Shown here piece by piece: positions 43,401 through 54,836 of a stretch of 64,000 nucleotides of DNA (position 1 is the stretch's first letter; every line of letters begins with the position of its first letter). A program made the translations under genes and the position numbers. Under the pieces are notes generated by a model, which saw only the letters and a list, made by a program, of their open reading frames with translations, had not been told where the DNA came from and searched no databases. Source of the stretch: Bimastos eiseni (Eukaryota; Annelida; Clitellata; Crassiclitellata; Lumbricidae); contig OY365810.1 of NCBI GenBank assembly GCA_959347315.1, positions 3,951,467 through 4,015,466 of the forward strand, given 5' to 3'.

Positions 43401-43975
43401 TGACTTAATAGCACTCCAAATGTTAAGAAACGTGATGCAAAAGTATTTGGGCAATATTGCTTGACAATGATGATCACACCAACAATGACATAACTTCTTC
43501 ACCGTATAACTCACTTAACATTAAAAGGGCCATTATACAACTGTCTGAAACGCAGCTGAGTAATAGTTGTAGTGGTAGTAGAAGATTTATATACTAATCG
43601 CAGACGCTCCCGACCTAACACAATGAAACCACAGTGGAAGAGAATGGTCTTAAAGCGTTGGCAGAAAAGAGCAGAGGCTGAGGAATACAGGTTGAGTACT
43701 GAGTAGAACAATCGTCATAGACTTTATGTGGTCGATTGGAAGAGAGGATGTGGATCATTGCTATTGATTGACAGCCCCAAAGACACTGGGAACGGCGACA
43801 CATTGTCTTCAGATGCCACAGGAACGGATCATTGTAATTAGCGTCTGGCAACTGGTCAGGTCTTCCACCCACGAGGCAGTTATCCTCACTTAATCAATGT
43901 TGTGTCCAGTGGAACTGCGCTTCCCCAACGATTGATCAATATGGCTGGCCTGGCTACAATTAACTGGGTGACCGT
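43401..43975. other. Unique spacer
   Basis: No supported gene. Confidence 0.4.
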
Positions 43976-44068
43976 ACTCCAGTAGGGTCAGTCCAAAATG
44001 TGGATACAGAAGGAGGGTACTGATGAGTCGCATTTGTTATGACATCATCTTTACAAAGAAACTAACCA
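43976..44068 (+). mobile_element. SR105 short element, very diverged
   Basis: ACTCCAGTAGGGTCAGTCC, TGGATACAGAAGGAGGGTAC, TTTGTTATGACATC and GAAACTAAC keep the order of SR105 blocks, with substantial decay. Confidence 0.4.
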
Positions 44069-44299
44069 GTTGCTGGAACTAGATTGTGGAATTCCCTCCT
44101 CCCTTCATCTGCCCATTCAGCTAAGTAGCTCTTAAAATTTATTTATCAACTAATTACAAATTTATATAAATAAAATTATATATTCTATATCATATAAATA
44201 TATTATATGGCAATCTATCACTTCAGTGTCGTAAAATTGTCCCCGTGGCAAATCAGGTTAAGCCTCGGGAGCATCGGTAGTAGGAGAGGTCTAGATAAA

Positions 44300-44725
44300 A
44301 AAATCATGTTTAACTAGAAGCTGTATCAATTAAAATGATACTGTTAAACTAGGAGGTGGATTGACGAAAAGAATCATGTTTAAATGGAAGCTGAACGGAT
44401 GAAAATAATCATGCTTAATTGGACGCTGGATTGATGAAAAGAATTATGCTTAAATTGAAGCTGGACTGAAGAAAATAATCATGCCAAATTGAACCTGAAT
44501 TAATGAAAATAATCATATTTAAATGGAAGCTGGATGGACGAAAAGAATTATTCTTAAAGTGAAGTTGGATTGATGAAAATAATCATGCCTAAATAGAACC
44601 TGGATTGATGAAAATAATCATGCTCAAATGTTCGCTGGATTGATGAAAAGAATTATGCCTAAATGAAAGCTGGATTGAAGAAAAATAATGCCGATTAATT
44701 CGAAGCGGGATTGATGAAGAGATAG
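44300..44725. repeat. 35-bp minisatellite, about 11 degenerate copies
   Basis: The consensus contains GGATTGATGAAAATAATCAT then GCTTAAATGGAAGCT (35 bp). Copies vary at many sites but keep the period. Its sequence resembles the array at 49.70-50.08 kb. Confidence 0.85.
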
Positions 44726-44866
44726 TGACTAAAATGGCTCCACGACGAGCTGAATTCTCATATCCATCCCGCTTCTATCTAAGCATGACTCTTTTAATAA
44801 TTCCAAGTTTAGCATAATTATTTTCATCGATCACTATATTACCTTATATGTTATATCAGATATCTG

Positions 44867-44917
44867 CGCCAAAAAACGTCTTGCGCCAAAACGGCCGCGC
44901 CAAAACGGCCTACCACT
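44867..44917. repeat. GCGCCAAAACGGCC short tandem repeat
   Basis: Three units of TGCGCCAAAACGGCC-like sequence, unusually GC-rich for its surroundings. Confidence 0.75.
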
Positions 44918-45252
44918 CCACTATAAGGGCGGCGTATAATCGAAAGTCAGAAGATAGGAAAAGCCTTGGAAAACAGAAACACTTTCAACTTAGTTTTCAA
45001 GCAGTCTACTCAGTCGGCCAGTCTAACGGTAGGTGGGAGACCGTTCCAACACCGCGGACCAGTGGCCGAGAAAGCACGGTCGTTGAAACGCTAACCCCTT
45101 CCTCGGCACACGGAGATCGGTCAACACTTATGCCAAGGGTTTACTCAGATGCGTTTCATAGTAGCCTTAAGACCATTATTCTCAGCTGGGGTTGGGTTGG
45201 GAGCGCTCCTGAGTAGTAACCTTGTAGGGGCGCTACACAAATATTTGGAATG
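44918..45252 (+). mobile_element. LINE 3'-terminal relic with hairpin
   Basis: The frame ends SLKTIILSWGWVGSAPE and a stop, paralleling SLKAFLFLRGFRAESTSE at 34.0 kb. The stop lies in the hairpin GCGCTCCTGAG...AGGGGCGCT, followed by ACACAAATATTTGGAATGAATG. The upstream 120-codon frame reads across the relic. Confidence 0.55.
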
Positions 45253-45701
45253 AATGTAACGCATGAACCTTAAGAAGCCCTGGGGTCATAAAAGGTCGGA
45301 GGAAATAACAGCATGTCTATGTCTATGTTAGGCTTTAGGCCACAATCGCTGTGCTGAATCGGATTCACTACACTCTATAGCCACCCAACCCCCCCCGCAA
45401 GGGTATCAGAGCCACATAAGGTGCTCTCTCACGGTGATTTCTCCTGAAACAAGGCACCTCCTTAGATGTGTACCTGGCATTGCTCAGTACCATAATGCTA
45501 TGTGATGAAATGCCGTGAAATGTGAGCAAACAAAATGTGACTTTATGTGATTTAATGTGATATGCGTATTATTACAACAGTGCTATAGAAGGTATAAGAA
45601 GTGATTAACAATGCGATGTGTTATCGTGTACCATAATTCCAATTGTTTCAAATTAGCAACCTTTATAGCACTGTACTGTATTATATAATGTGACTTACTG
45701 T
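45253..45701. other. Unique spacer
   Basis: Short ATGTGATTTAATGTGA phrases near 45530; no gene. Confidence 0.4.
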
Positions 45702-45954
45702 AGGATTTGCAATGCAATAACTGTCACATGATAGTAGTATTAAATAATTCAACCATAAAATGACATCAATTATTGTGATTATCCTTATGATATCATCCCC
45801 ATCAATTTAGAAGGAAGCCAATTGACAGCCAGTCCAGAGAATTAGTCATGTAAAGACCCAGCACAAGCACTGAATTAATTAATTAATTAAGCACTAATAG
45901 ATCATTTCTATCTCCTGTTGTCACAAACCACGCAGAATGGTTCTCAAGCCATAA
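45702..45954 (+). repeat. 253-bp dispersed repeat, copy 2
   Basis: Near-identical to 36766-37019 in the same orientation, one base shorter, with the same start (AGGATTTGCAATGC) and end (CTCAAGCCATAA). Confidence 0.85.
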
Positions 45955-47020
45955 CAGATACAGGAAGAGTAACCACAGAACTATTGATATCATTTGGTAA
46001 GATACTACGCATGCTATTCCTAAAACAATAGTTTATGCTAGTCGAACTCACTTCTCAGTTCTACACCCCTCCCCCCAGTATTATCCAATACTCTACGAGA
46101 AAATTAGCATATGTTATTCTTGTAAGCACCATGCAAATGCCACATAATATATAATATAATAAGTTTTTAATAACGTGGATCATCGTTTAAATTCAAAATG
46201 CACGCCAGCGCGTCATCCGTTACTCAATGACCACCACTGAATTTCAGTCCCAATCGAATAACCGACAACAAAACTGAGTTTAATCGACTCCATAGTCCAT
46301 ACCTGCAATCCGTGGATTAGGGCAACCACAAAGGATCAAACGCCAATAACGATACAAATTCAACGTTTTCGTTAGATTAAACATTTACTGTCATTTTTGT
46401 ATTAGCACGACGAAATTTAAAGCGTGTGATCAAAGATGACGTAGAGCTGATTCAAAAATAAAGGCTCGCTTTGGCGACATCTAGTCACTGAAAGAATATA
46501 AACTGTCGTGAAAATTAATCAACTTTTTAAAATGGGGCAGAATCAGTAAGCCTAGACATGGCGAAAATAATCTGTAGTTCTACATTATATCCTCTAAAGT
46601 TACTTGTACACACAATATAATAATTATTCTTTGAGTAGGCTACAAGTTTTAGTCGCCCACATTGGCTACTTAGGAAACGATGATAATTAGGCCTCTAAGA
46701 AATAAATAAGTCTAAATATCAAATTTTTGCTTTGGTCGAGGTTTAACCTCATAGTTAAAAGAGAAAGCAACAGCAAATGACTAATCAGCATTATTAATTA
46801 AGTCAATTTATCAGCACTCTACCAGTGACAGTGATATCGGTGTTTCCAACAAACGACTCCAATTTTGCGTTTAGCCTAATCTTGGAAGTAATAAAAGGAC
46901 CGAACTGCTTGCAACTCAGTTCCGGAAAAAGTCAATATGATTAAAGGTGTAAGTTTTGCTAGTAAGTTACTCCAAATTATTGAAAGTATGCTATGTAAAT
47001 ATCTTGTCCCAATAATTAGA
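45955..47020. other. AT-rich unique sequence, no gene seen
   Basis: No repeat or exon recognised. Confidence 0.4.
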
Positions 47021-47087
47021 CTAGCGCTAGATCAGTGAAGTTTATTGAGCAACTGTTGCTCAATAAACTTCACTAATCTAGCGCTAG
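47021..47087. repeat. 67-bp near-perfect palindrome
   Basis: Two 33-nt arms around a single central base (T at 47054) are complementary with one mismatch. The left arm starts CTAGCGCTAGATCAGTGAAG and reaches GAGCAAC at the centre. The outer CTAGCGCTAG is itself a palindrome. A one-base loop suits an extruded cruciform, not a microRNA precursor. Confidence 0.9.
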
Positions 47088-48998
47088 GCTGATCACGGGT
47101 TGAGCCACAGTCTTATTTTTCCTAAATTAACTTCACAAACATGTCGCAAATGATTTATTCAACAACAGTTAGGTCTACTGTTCATGCGCTGGTTATAAAT
47201 TTGCCAGAAGCTCAGAGTTAATCCAATGCTCAGCTAACAAATGTAGATTTATTTCGATATAAGCCTAATGCAAAAACGGAGGTGAAGACAAAATTCCGTG
47301 CACGTTAGTAGGCCTATTACTGCCTCAGCAGTCACATACCTAAAACCTACGAATCAACTGAAAGAAAATTGTTTTGAGGTGAATCCGCCAAACAAACAGA
47401 AACCACCTTGCCGTATATGCAATCGAATAATAATATTTTTGTCAACCTATGTTTTGATCTAAATCTGCAAAACCTATATCATAACTGCAAATCAAATATA
47501 CGAAGGAGAAAGTCATAACTTTGTAGATCAATTGACTAAGCTAAAGGGATCTATGAATTACACACAGCGATGCATTCAGCTTACATATAAGATACTAACA
47601 CTAAAAAGACCAAGGAACTATATAAAGAGACGTAGGTCTATAGGCCTATGTTTCGCTTAAACCTTTTCTTCTCGAAAAGCATCTTCTCTAGAATTAGCTC
47701 CAGTAGAGTCGTTTATAAATTATAAAGCAATCTTAAGTAAATTTAGGACTGACCCGGGTGCCAAAACTCGCCGGGCCCATCGACATTGTTAGGATTATCA
47801 ACCTGCCGGTGTAAGAGGGAAGTGTTTGGAAAGAAGGCTAAGTCCACTGCCCCGCTAATATTTTTGTACTGGTGAACATTAGGTGAAAATGCAGAAGACT
47901 GTTACTCCAAGATAATTGTCTGACGTCGACAAATACTCTAAAAATTGATCTTAATTTGCCGAATAGTGTACAAATTTGGTTCTTCTTTCGATTTGCATGT
48001 AAAGCTAATGTTGTGGTAATTCTAATAATCATGCTCATGTTATTAAGACTTGACTTTTATTCAGAGATGAAGCTGGATTTAGCAAGCATTATTTATGAAT
48101 ATAGATTTGATTTTAAAGTTTTTTGTTGCATATTTTCCCCTTGATGTTAAGAGCTGCTTAAGAGTTTGAGATTGATGTCAGGCTTATACCTGAATCAGTG
48201 TTCAAAGTCCCGCTTACATAAGAAGTTGTATTTCGTGTTGAATGCGACATCGGCCAATTGTGTTTTGAAGTGAGTGAGTTACTGCAGTTAGGTAAATATT
48301 CACACTTTAAATTTATTTTCTGGTTTAGACGTCGAATAATTACCAACTCCAATGTAGAAATCTCTATAATCTCCACATAGACACAAAAAACAATCCCACG
48401 GTAACCGTAATTTCCCATGCCTACTATCTCTTCACTCCTGCATCTCCTCAGATGTTTGTTTTGAAATTGCTTGATGTGATTATCTTGTCATTGCACATTC
48501 TGTGATTGTTCATACCCGATGTTCCCTCAGTACGTTTGCAGGAGGTTCAATCAAACACATACACATATTTATACTTACTAACTTGCTTACTTATTCTCTG
48601 CTTAGACCGGGAAGTGTCCAATCCTACCGTTCTGTCGCCTCGGTTTATTCTGCTTTCGTCGACTCCACCCACGTTCAACGGACATCTCTTCCTCAATCAC
48701 ATCTGCCTCGTTCACTGTCAACCGTCGATTACGCCAGCCGCTGAAACCTTTACGCCTCTCTTTGACTATGCAACCTCCGCAGCCCGCATACAGCGACCAA
48801 GCATCCCGCTATTCTATAGACCTTATATAGGAGGCATCAGTCGGTATAGGCGAGTATCCGAAACGCCTGATTGGCTGGTGTATGGGAGTAGCTTAATAGT
48901 CACCAATTCGGTTGGTGTAACCGTGTAAGATCCGGATACGTTGTATCTCACATGTGTACGTACGTCATAGTCATGTGGTTAGAATCAAGTCACGTCGA
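47088..48998. other. Unique sequence; weak exon-like frame at 48606-48928
   Basis: A pyrimidine tract ending CTCTGCTTAG at 48605 could be a splice acceptor for a frame of about 107 codons to 48928. Composition is ordinary and no domain is recognised, so I leave it uncalled. The rest is AT-rich and featureless. Confidence 0.3.
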
Positions 48999-49050
48999 AT
49001 GGTTCACCGACAAATCGTTCACCGACAAAATAACGGTTCACCGACAAAAG
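48999..49050. repeat. GTTCACCGACAAA short tandem repeat
   Basis: Three and a half copies of GGTTCACCGACAAA with spacers of 2 to 5 bp. Confidence 0.8.
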
Positions 49051-49118
49051 TTCACAACCAAAGATCATTATTATTTGGTCACTATATTCGGTAACAGAAA
49101 TGAAATTGATAATAATTG

Positions 49119-49602
49119 TGGCATAGAGGCCGATCGGTTAGAGCGGTCAGCCTGTAACGTTCAGTGTGCGCTGAGCGAGCGGGTTCGAACCTCGTCCTGG
49201 GAGTCACTGTGTAGGAACCTTGTCAACTTGGGCCAGTCCTTCCAATTATTTTTTATTTATTTTATTTTTTATTTTATTTTTTTACCAAAATTTGATGCCG
49301 CCCTTCTTCCAAAATTGTTTGCTCCGAAGTGTATACACACGCCTCGACGGCGCAATTGCAGTTGTACTACAGAGCAATTGTGCGTGAAGGACTTGCTCAA
49401 GGTCCCTACACAGTGACGTGACGTCTCTGACGAGAGTCGAACCCGATCGCTAAGCGCACACTGAACGTTACGGGCTGACCGCTCTAACCGATCGGACACT
49501 GTGCCACAATTGCTCTGCAGTACAACAGGGCAATTGAGCCGTCGAGGCGTGTGTGTGCGCTTTTGAGCAAAATGTTGGAAGAAGGGTGGTATCAAATATC
49601 GG
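49119..49602 (+). mobile_element. tRNA-derived SINE interrupted by a second SINE
   Basis: The head (A box GGCCGATCGGTTAGAGC; B box GGGTTCGAACC) runs to 49247. The body resumes at 49507 with CAATTGCTCTGCAGTACAAC, GAGCCGTCGAGGCGTG and GAAGAAGGGTGGTATCAAA to about 49602, then a TAG-type tail. The gap is filled by the inverted copy at 49248-49506. It is homologous to 11924-12154. Confidence 0.85.
49248..49506 (-). mobile_element. tRNA-derived SINE nested in an older copy
   Basis: The minus strand begins TGGCACAGTGTCCGATCGG, has the B box GGGTTCGACTC, the body CAATTGCTCTGTAGTACAAC and GCCGTCGAGGCGTG, and ends in an A/AAAT-rich tail. CAATT occurs at 49243-49247 and 49507-49511, a probable 5-bp target duplication inside the host SINE. 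Confidence 0.85.
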
Positions 49603-49611
49603 TAGTAGTAT

Positions 49612-49675
49612 ATAGTAGTAGGTGGAGTAGTAGTAGTAGTAGTAGTAATTATATTAATAATAATAATAATAATAA
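49612..49675. repeat. (TAG)n then (AAT)n
   Basis: The TAG run may be the tail of the interrupted SINE; AAT follows. Confidence 0.85.
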
Positions 49676-49699
49676 AACGAATAATAATGCTTTCAACGC

Positions 49700-50085
49700 A
49701 ATGCTTTGATAAAAGTTGGCTTGATTAAAGAAATTCTCCAAAATTGATTATAATCATATCGATGAAATTAATGCTTGCTGAAATAAAAGTTGGATTATTG
49801 AATATATCTCTTGCAGAAATAAAAATTTGATTGATAAAAAAATATCTGCTTACATAAAAGTTGGATTATTGAATATATCTCTTGCAGAAAAAAATTAGAT
49901 TGATAAAAAAATATCTGCTTGCATAAATGTTGGATCATTGAAAAAAAATTCTTGCAGAAATAGAAGTTGGATTGATTGAAATGTTTTAGCCGAAATAAAA
50001 GTTAAACATTTGAAAAGAATTCTTGCTGAAATAGAAATTTGATTAATTAAAATAATTTTTGTTGAAATCGAATTTAGATTAGCTT
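49700..50085. repeat. 36-bp minisatellite, about 11 degenerate copies
   Basis: Units of 33 to 36 bp with AAATAAAAGTTGGATT, ATTGAA and TCTTGCAGAA/TCTGCTT. Phrases such as GCTGAAATAAAAGTTGGATT parallel GCTTAAATGGAAGCTGGATT of the 44.3-kb array. Confidence 0.85.
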
Positions 50086-50164
50086 GCATTATTATCATCA
50101 AGTGAACAAAATCAAGTATACGCCTACCACGGACAGCGTTCATTTTTAAGATCTGCATTGATGT

Positions 50165-50312
50165 TTCAATTTCCTGTAGCCTCTCTTTCGATTAATAAAT
50201 AAATTGAACAATCAGTCAGTTAATCATTCAATGAATCAATAATTCAATATATCAATCAATAAAGCAATTAATCGTTCAATGAGTCACTCAACCTGTCAAT
50301 CAATCATTCGCA
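50165..50312. repeat. TCAA/TCAT-rich degenerate tract
   Basis: Irregular AATCAATCATTCAATGA phrases over about 150 bp. Confidence 0.7.
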
Positions 50313-50584
50313 AAATGAGTTATGCATCGTCGTCTCAACTTGCTACTCTAAACGCCTACTTGTGTCGCATTACTGTCATATAATATACACTTTACAGACC
50401 CAAATGGCTCACGAACCGTTTTAAAATAATAACGATAGCTTTGATTAATAAAGCGCCTCCTAGGGAAAGTCAGTGGCGCTACTGACTGGTCTGCGTCTAA
50501 ATCGGTTTCATCATAGCTGCGTTAATTTTCATTATTGTAAATTCTGAAATTAGCGATTGAATTAAATCGACATTTTGCCGATTA
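50313..50584. other. Unique spacer
   Basis: Nothing recognised. Confidence 0.35.
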
Positions 50585-52612
50585 TCTTTTGACGACAATG
50601 GTCATTGACCTTGGCAGAGGCGGACTGGAGAAAAGCTGCAGGCCGGGTAATATGCTATCATGGCGTGCAATTGAATGTCATTCTCTCCGTCGTCAAGCAC
50701 ATCGCCTCGAGCGCGTCTTTCGGCGCACGCGCTCTCCTGAAGATCAGGCTGCCTGGGTGGCCTTTGTCCGCTCAATGCACAATGCTACAGGAAGAAGGAG
50801 GGTGAATACTGGGAGAGGCAGATTTCTTCCAGTGCTGGTGACACTAGGCAACTCTGGGCCACTTTCAAGGATCTCCTTGAAAGGCCGCCGTCCGCCAGCA
50901 CGCTGACAGCTCCTTTTACTGCTGAAGCCTTTGCTGACTACTACGATTCCAAGGTCTCTTCCATCCGACAGGACACAGCTCACGCACCAGAACCTACCTT
51001 TACCTCTACAAGCTGTCGTCTTTGTGACCTTTACGAGGTCAATCATCAACAAGATCTCCGTCGCCTGATCCTTTCCTCTCCACCAAAAACGTCGGAGCTG
51101 GATCCACTTCCTCCATTCCTGATCCAGGAGTCGATTGATACCCTGCTGCCATTCCTCACTCTATTCTGAAACGCTTCTCTTCGTGAAGGAGTCATGCCGT
51201 CTTCCCAGAAGCAATCGATCATCACGCCAATAATAAAGCAGTCGGGGCTTGACCCGTCTGTTCCGTCTAGCTATAGGCCAATAGCTAATGTTACTTTTAT
51301 CTCTACGATAATTGAAAAACTTGTTGCCAGTCAGTTATTTAGCTATTTGGATACGAACAATCTACTTCCCCCATGTTAATCTGGGTTTCGTATGGGTCAC
51401 TCAACTGAGTCCCTCCTACTTCGTCTCCTCTCCGACATATATAGTGCCATGGACAGGTCCCAAGTAACCCTTCTGGCCTTATATGATGTAAGCGCTGCAT
51501 TCGATTCAGTAGATCATGATATCCTCTTGAGTCGCCTCTCCTTAACTTTTGGGCTAAGAGACCTTCCACTTATCTGGATCAAGTCTTCTCTCTCCGAGCG
51601 TTCTATATCTGTTGTCTTTCACTCATCTCGTTCGCCTTGGCGCCCTGCCCCCTTTGGTGTCCCCCAGGGATCGGTCCTTGGACCTCTTCTCTACATTCTC
51701 TTCACTGCAGATATCGAGTCTCTACTCGCATCTTGTTCTCTTATGAGCCTTTCTTACGCAGATGATGTTCAATCGTATGTGCATTGCTCATCATCCCAGG
51801 CTTCTTCTGCAGTCCGAAGAATGTCTGAAGCTACAGATACCCTAACTGCCTGGATGTCATCAAATCGAATGCGACTTAATCCGCAGAAAACTCAATATAT
51901 TTGGCTTGGTACCCGCCAGCAACTGAACAAGCTCGACTTGGGCTCTCTGTCTTCTGAATTCCCTAACTTTGTATTCTCCACCTATGTCAGGAATCTAGGG
52001 GTAGTTTTGGACCAAGAACTGTCTTTTGTGAAGCACATTTCTGCATTGACTTGTTCCTGCTTTTATTTCTTGCGCCAGTTGCGGGTTGTTTTCCGCTCTC
52101 TCCCCTCATCTTCTGCTGTCACTTTGGTGCATGCCTTTATCTCTAATCGATTAGATTACTGCTCCTCTCTCTTCTGTGGGCTCCCTCAAATCCGATTGAA
52201 ACCTTTGGATGGGGTTCAAAGGGCTGCAGCTCGTTTGACTGGCTGTGTTCCAAAATTTGGCCACATCTCTACGTACATGCGGGACGTCCTTCACTGGCTT
52301 CCGGTCAGACAGCGCATTCAATATAAGATCTCTTCTATTGTCTGGCACTGTGTCTTGGGCAATGCGCCTGTCTATCTTAGGGATCTGTTCACCTTAACTT
52401 CGGCTTCTTCTGGTCGCCGTTCTCTTCGCTCAGCCTCTAGAGGCGACTTTGTGGTTCCACATGCTCATACCGCAACCAGGCAAAATAGAACTTTTGCAAT
52501 TGTGGGTCCTCGTGTGTGGAACAATCTCCAATCTGACCTGCGCTCTCTCAATTTAATAATTTTTGGAAAAAAAAATCAACCATTTTTCAAAGAACAACTC
52601 AAATTGTGAATT
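50585..52612 (+). pseudogene. Non-LTR retrotransposon (CR1/L2/Jockey group), 5' truncated, stops
   Basis: The relic encodes the region between endonuclease and reverse transcriptase (RRQAHRLERVFRRTRSPEDQ), then TPIIKQSGLDPSVPSSYRPI, then the polymerase. In the 405-codon open frame (51392-52609), motif A is YDVSAAFD (31-38), the B region is GVPQGSVLGP (about 89-98), and the catalytic YADD is at 122-125. A long C-terminal region follows with RLDYCSSLF, LHWLPVRQRIQYKI and FAIVGPRVWNNLQSDLRSL. The polymerase residues are intact. However, the copy lacks the endonuclease, has at least one frameshift near 50800, a TGA after LPFLTLF (about 51166) and a TAA after NLLPPC (about 51377), so it is dead. 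Wording such as LDYCxSLxxGLP and SAAFDxVDH is typical of the CR1/L2/Jockey group, but the clade is not certain. Confidence 0.9.
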
Positions 52613-53262
52613 CTCTTTTTCCTGTAAAATGCATAACATAACAGGCCTACTGATTACATTCGATGACAGGTATTATCATCTGAGCTGACGTGACACGTAT
52701 CTTCATCATAAGATCATGTTCTTGGTTTGAACGTATTAAGCCTTTGTGCGAGCTTAACCGGGGCCCTTACCGGGGACTATTGTCCTAGTTTGAGAGCTTT
52801 TGTCCGGGAGTGTTCCAATTGTTCGTTCCCACGACGGTTAGGCATTGAGGACCTTTACAGAAATCTTTTATACATGTGACATAAGGGTTAATATGTTCCT
52901 AACTGCTAGAAATCAAGTTAAGCCTATGCGGCGATTAAGATAGGCCTACATGTATGGCATACATATTGCAAAAAAATGCAATATCAAATAAACAATTAAA
53001 TAATAAAATGCGCAAATATTTGTTATTGAAGCAGTCACAGATAAGTGACATCTTACGAATGCTATAATTATGGTCGCTGACGTGGAAGTTTTCTGCAATG
53101 TGTGAGAGGTCTAGATGTCTATACGACGATTTATGGATTGGTCCAGAGTATACCCCCATACTGAAATTTAAAAAATTAGTTTGAACAATCAAAACCGTAT
53201 AATGGCAAAATAATATTATAGCTTCATTTTGGATTGATCAAACAAATAATCGCAGGCTAGTA
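52613..53262. other. LINE 3' flank and unique sequence
   Basis: The first part may be 3' untranslated sequence of the preceding LINE. No terminal repeat tail could be fixed. Confidence 0.35.
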
Positions 53263-53372
53263 GTTTTAGTTAAACGACATTGGGTGGTGATGACATACAT
53301 CAATTGTGTCGTCCTCCTCCTGTTTCCAGACTTGGGATTGGCTTCGCAAGAATGCGAGGAGTGACGGAGTTT
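53263..53372 (-). mobile_element. SR105 short element, full length
   Basis: The minus strand reads AACTCCGTCACTCCTCGCAT, GCCAATCCCAAGTCTGG, AACAGGAGGAGGACGACACA and TGTCGTTTAACTAAAACTAC. Both ends match the consensus limits. Confidence 0.75.
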
Positions 53373-53739
53373 CAATAATTGAAAAAGGACTCATTCACAA
53401 CGATTTTGCTTGAATATAATATCGCCGGAAAAAACTGATTTGACGATGTTAAAGCCGCTGGAATATTTGATGTATTCAGTATGCGAAGTGTTCAGTAATT
53501 GGTGCAACCTCCCGACTGCTACATAGGCCAATAGATGATCGTTTGTGTATCGTAATAGTACATTACAGACAGGATAATCTGTGAACTGGATTGTGTATAC
53601 GACGAAGTAATCATTTCAAGTCATGAGATAAACGATTATAGGACTTGTCTTCAACAACAGGTCTATTTAATATAAATATTTGATGTCTATATTATATCCC
53701 AAGTATGTGAAAGATGAAGCCACGTAATAAAATCCAAAG
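53373..53739. other. Unique spacer
   Basis: Nothing recognised. Confidence 0.35.
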
Positions 53740-53845
53740 TCGTTAGCGATCCAACCTTACTGTGGAGAGAGCAAAAGCAACGCACTCCTCCTTCATCCAA
53801 GATTTGGACCGACAATGCCTTTGCTAAGGCACGGAATTGCAATAT
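53740..53845 (-). mobile_element. SR105 short element, diverged
   Basis: The minus strand keeps GGCATTGTCGGTCCAAATC, TTGGATGAAGGAGGAGTGCG and TTGCTTTTGC. The 3' end is decayed. Confidence 0.55.
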
Positions 53846-53873
53846 ATGAGCTTAAAACAATCGTTTGGTTAAT

Positions 53874-53925
53874 CGCTGTTCAACGACAATATCAGACCAA
53901 AGATGATTAGCCTCCCCTCCCTCAC
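53874..53925 (-). mobile_element. SR105 short element, 3' half
   Basis: The minus strand reads GAGGGAGGGGAGGCTAATCA, TCTTTGGTCTGATA and TGTCGTTGAAC. It abuts the LINE fragment that follows, so one may have inserted into the other. Confidence 0.5.
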
Positions 53926-54201
53926 TCAACCCCGATTGCATCTCATCTCAAATTTTCTAACCGCGCCATACACAACGCCGAACCACGTCTCTGGAACAAT
54001 CTTCCTCCTGAATTTCGTGCCTTCTCGGTTCCTCCATCATCACTGGCCGTCATGCAACATCATATGTCTCTAGCTCCCCTATCCATCACATCCCGGGCTT
54101 TCCATTCTAAACTTAAGCCTCACCTGTTCAAGAACTCTTACCCAGACTCCTTACTTGACATTCCATCTGTAAGTCCTAGACCAAAGCGACACCCTCCTTA
54201 A
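53926..54201 (+). mobile_element. LINE C-terminal fragment, intact frame
   Basis: The open frame TPIASHLKFSNRAIHNAEPR then LWNNLPPEFRAF, later SRAFHSKLKPHLFKNSYP, stops at TAA 54199-54201. The phrase AxPRLWNNLPPEFR followed by FKxxLKxxLF is the standard end of CR1/L2-type polyproteins. About 90 codons survive with no stop, followed by about 150 bp of likely 3' untranslated sequence. It belongs to a different subfamily from 50.6-52.6 kb. Confidence 0.75.
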
Positions 54202-54736
54202 GAGTTACTCTGCCACCCTGCAGCAGCTGACCTCCTGGAAACCGGACTCTGACACATTTATTTCTGCTGCAGGATTCTATGCCTTTGGATTAATTAATTC
54301 CTTCAAACGCCATCGACGTTTTAACGTTAAACTCATCAAATCATAAACTTCAACTTCTGAATATACAGTTGTCTACTTACTACAAACAATTCATTATCTA
54401 AAATCGTCCATCCATTCATCATTTTCTTTCCAGCATCTGTGGGTGGTTTTTGTTCCAATCGTCTGTATTAAGACTGGATCCGATATGTATGAGAGTTTAA
54501 CTGAAAATGGAAAAAAAGATAGAGCATCAACTATTTTTAGAATAATATCTTGATTAAGTACATAAATATCGTTAGTAGCTAGTTTCGTTTAGTCCAAGAA
54601 CGACCATTATGAACAACAAAAACAAGAAACAGATGCAAAATTTCTGCCTGAATGATTACCGTAATAATTTTCAACACAGGCATATTCTAGAGCAAATGAG
54701 ACATATAGTACATGAAATATGATGAAATGCTTTGTC

Positions 54737-54738
<2 letters not shown>
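54202..54738. other. LINE 3' flank and AT-rich spacer
   Basis: No gene seen. Confidence 0.35.
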
Positions 54739-54824
<86 letters not shown>

Positions 54825-54833
54825 ACTAATAAA
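54739..54833. repeat. (AAT)n-(ATT)n inverted microsatellite
   Basis: About 16 AAT units switch directly to about 15 ATT units, making an almost perfect 90-bp palindrome. It lies at the 3' end of the minus-strand LINE relic, where a simple-repeat tail would be. Confidence 0.9.
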
Positions 54834-54836
54834 TTA

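Noticed and set aside
47021..47087. microRNA precursor
   Set aside because: Arms are almost perfectly paired with a one-base loop, unlike a pre-miRNA with a terminal loop and bulges.
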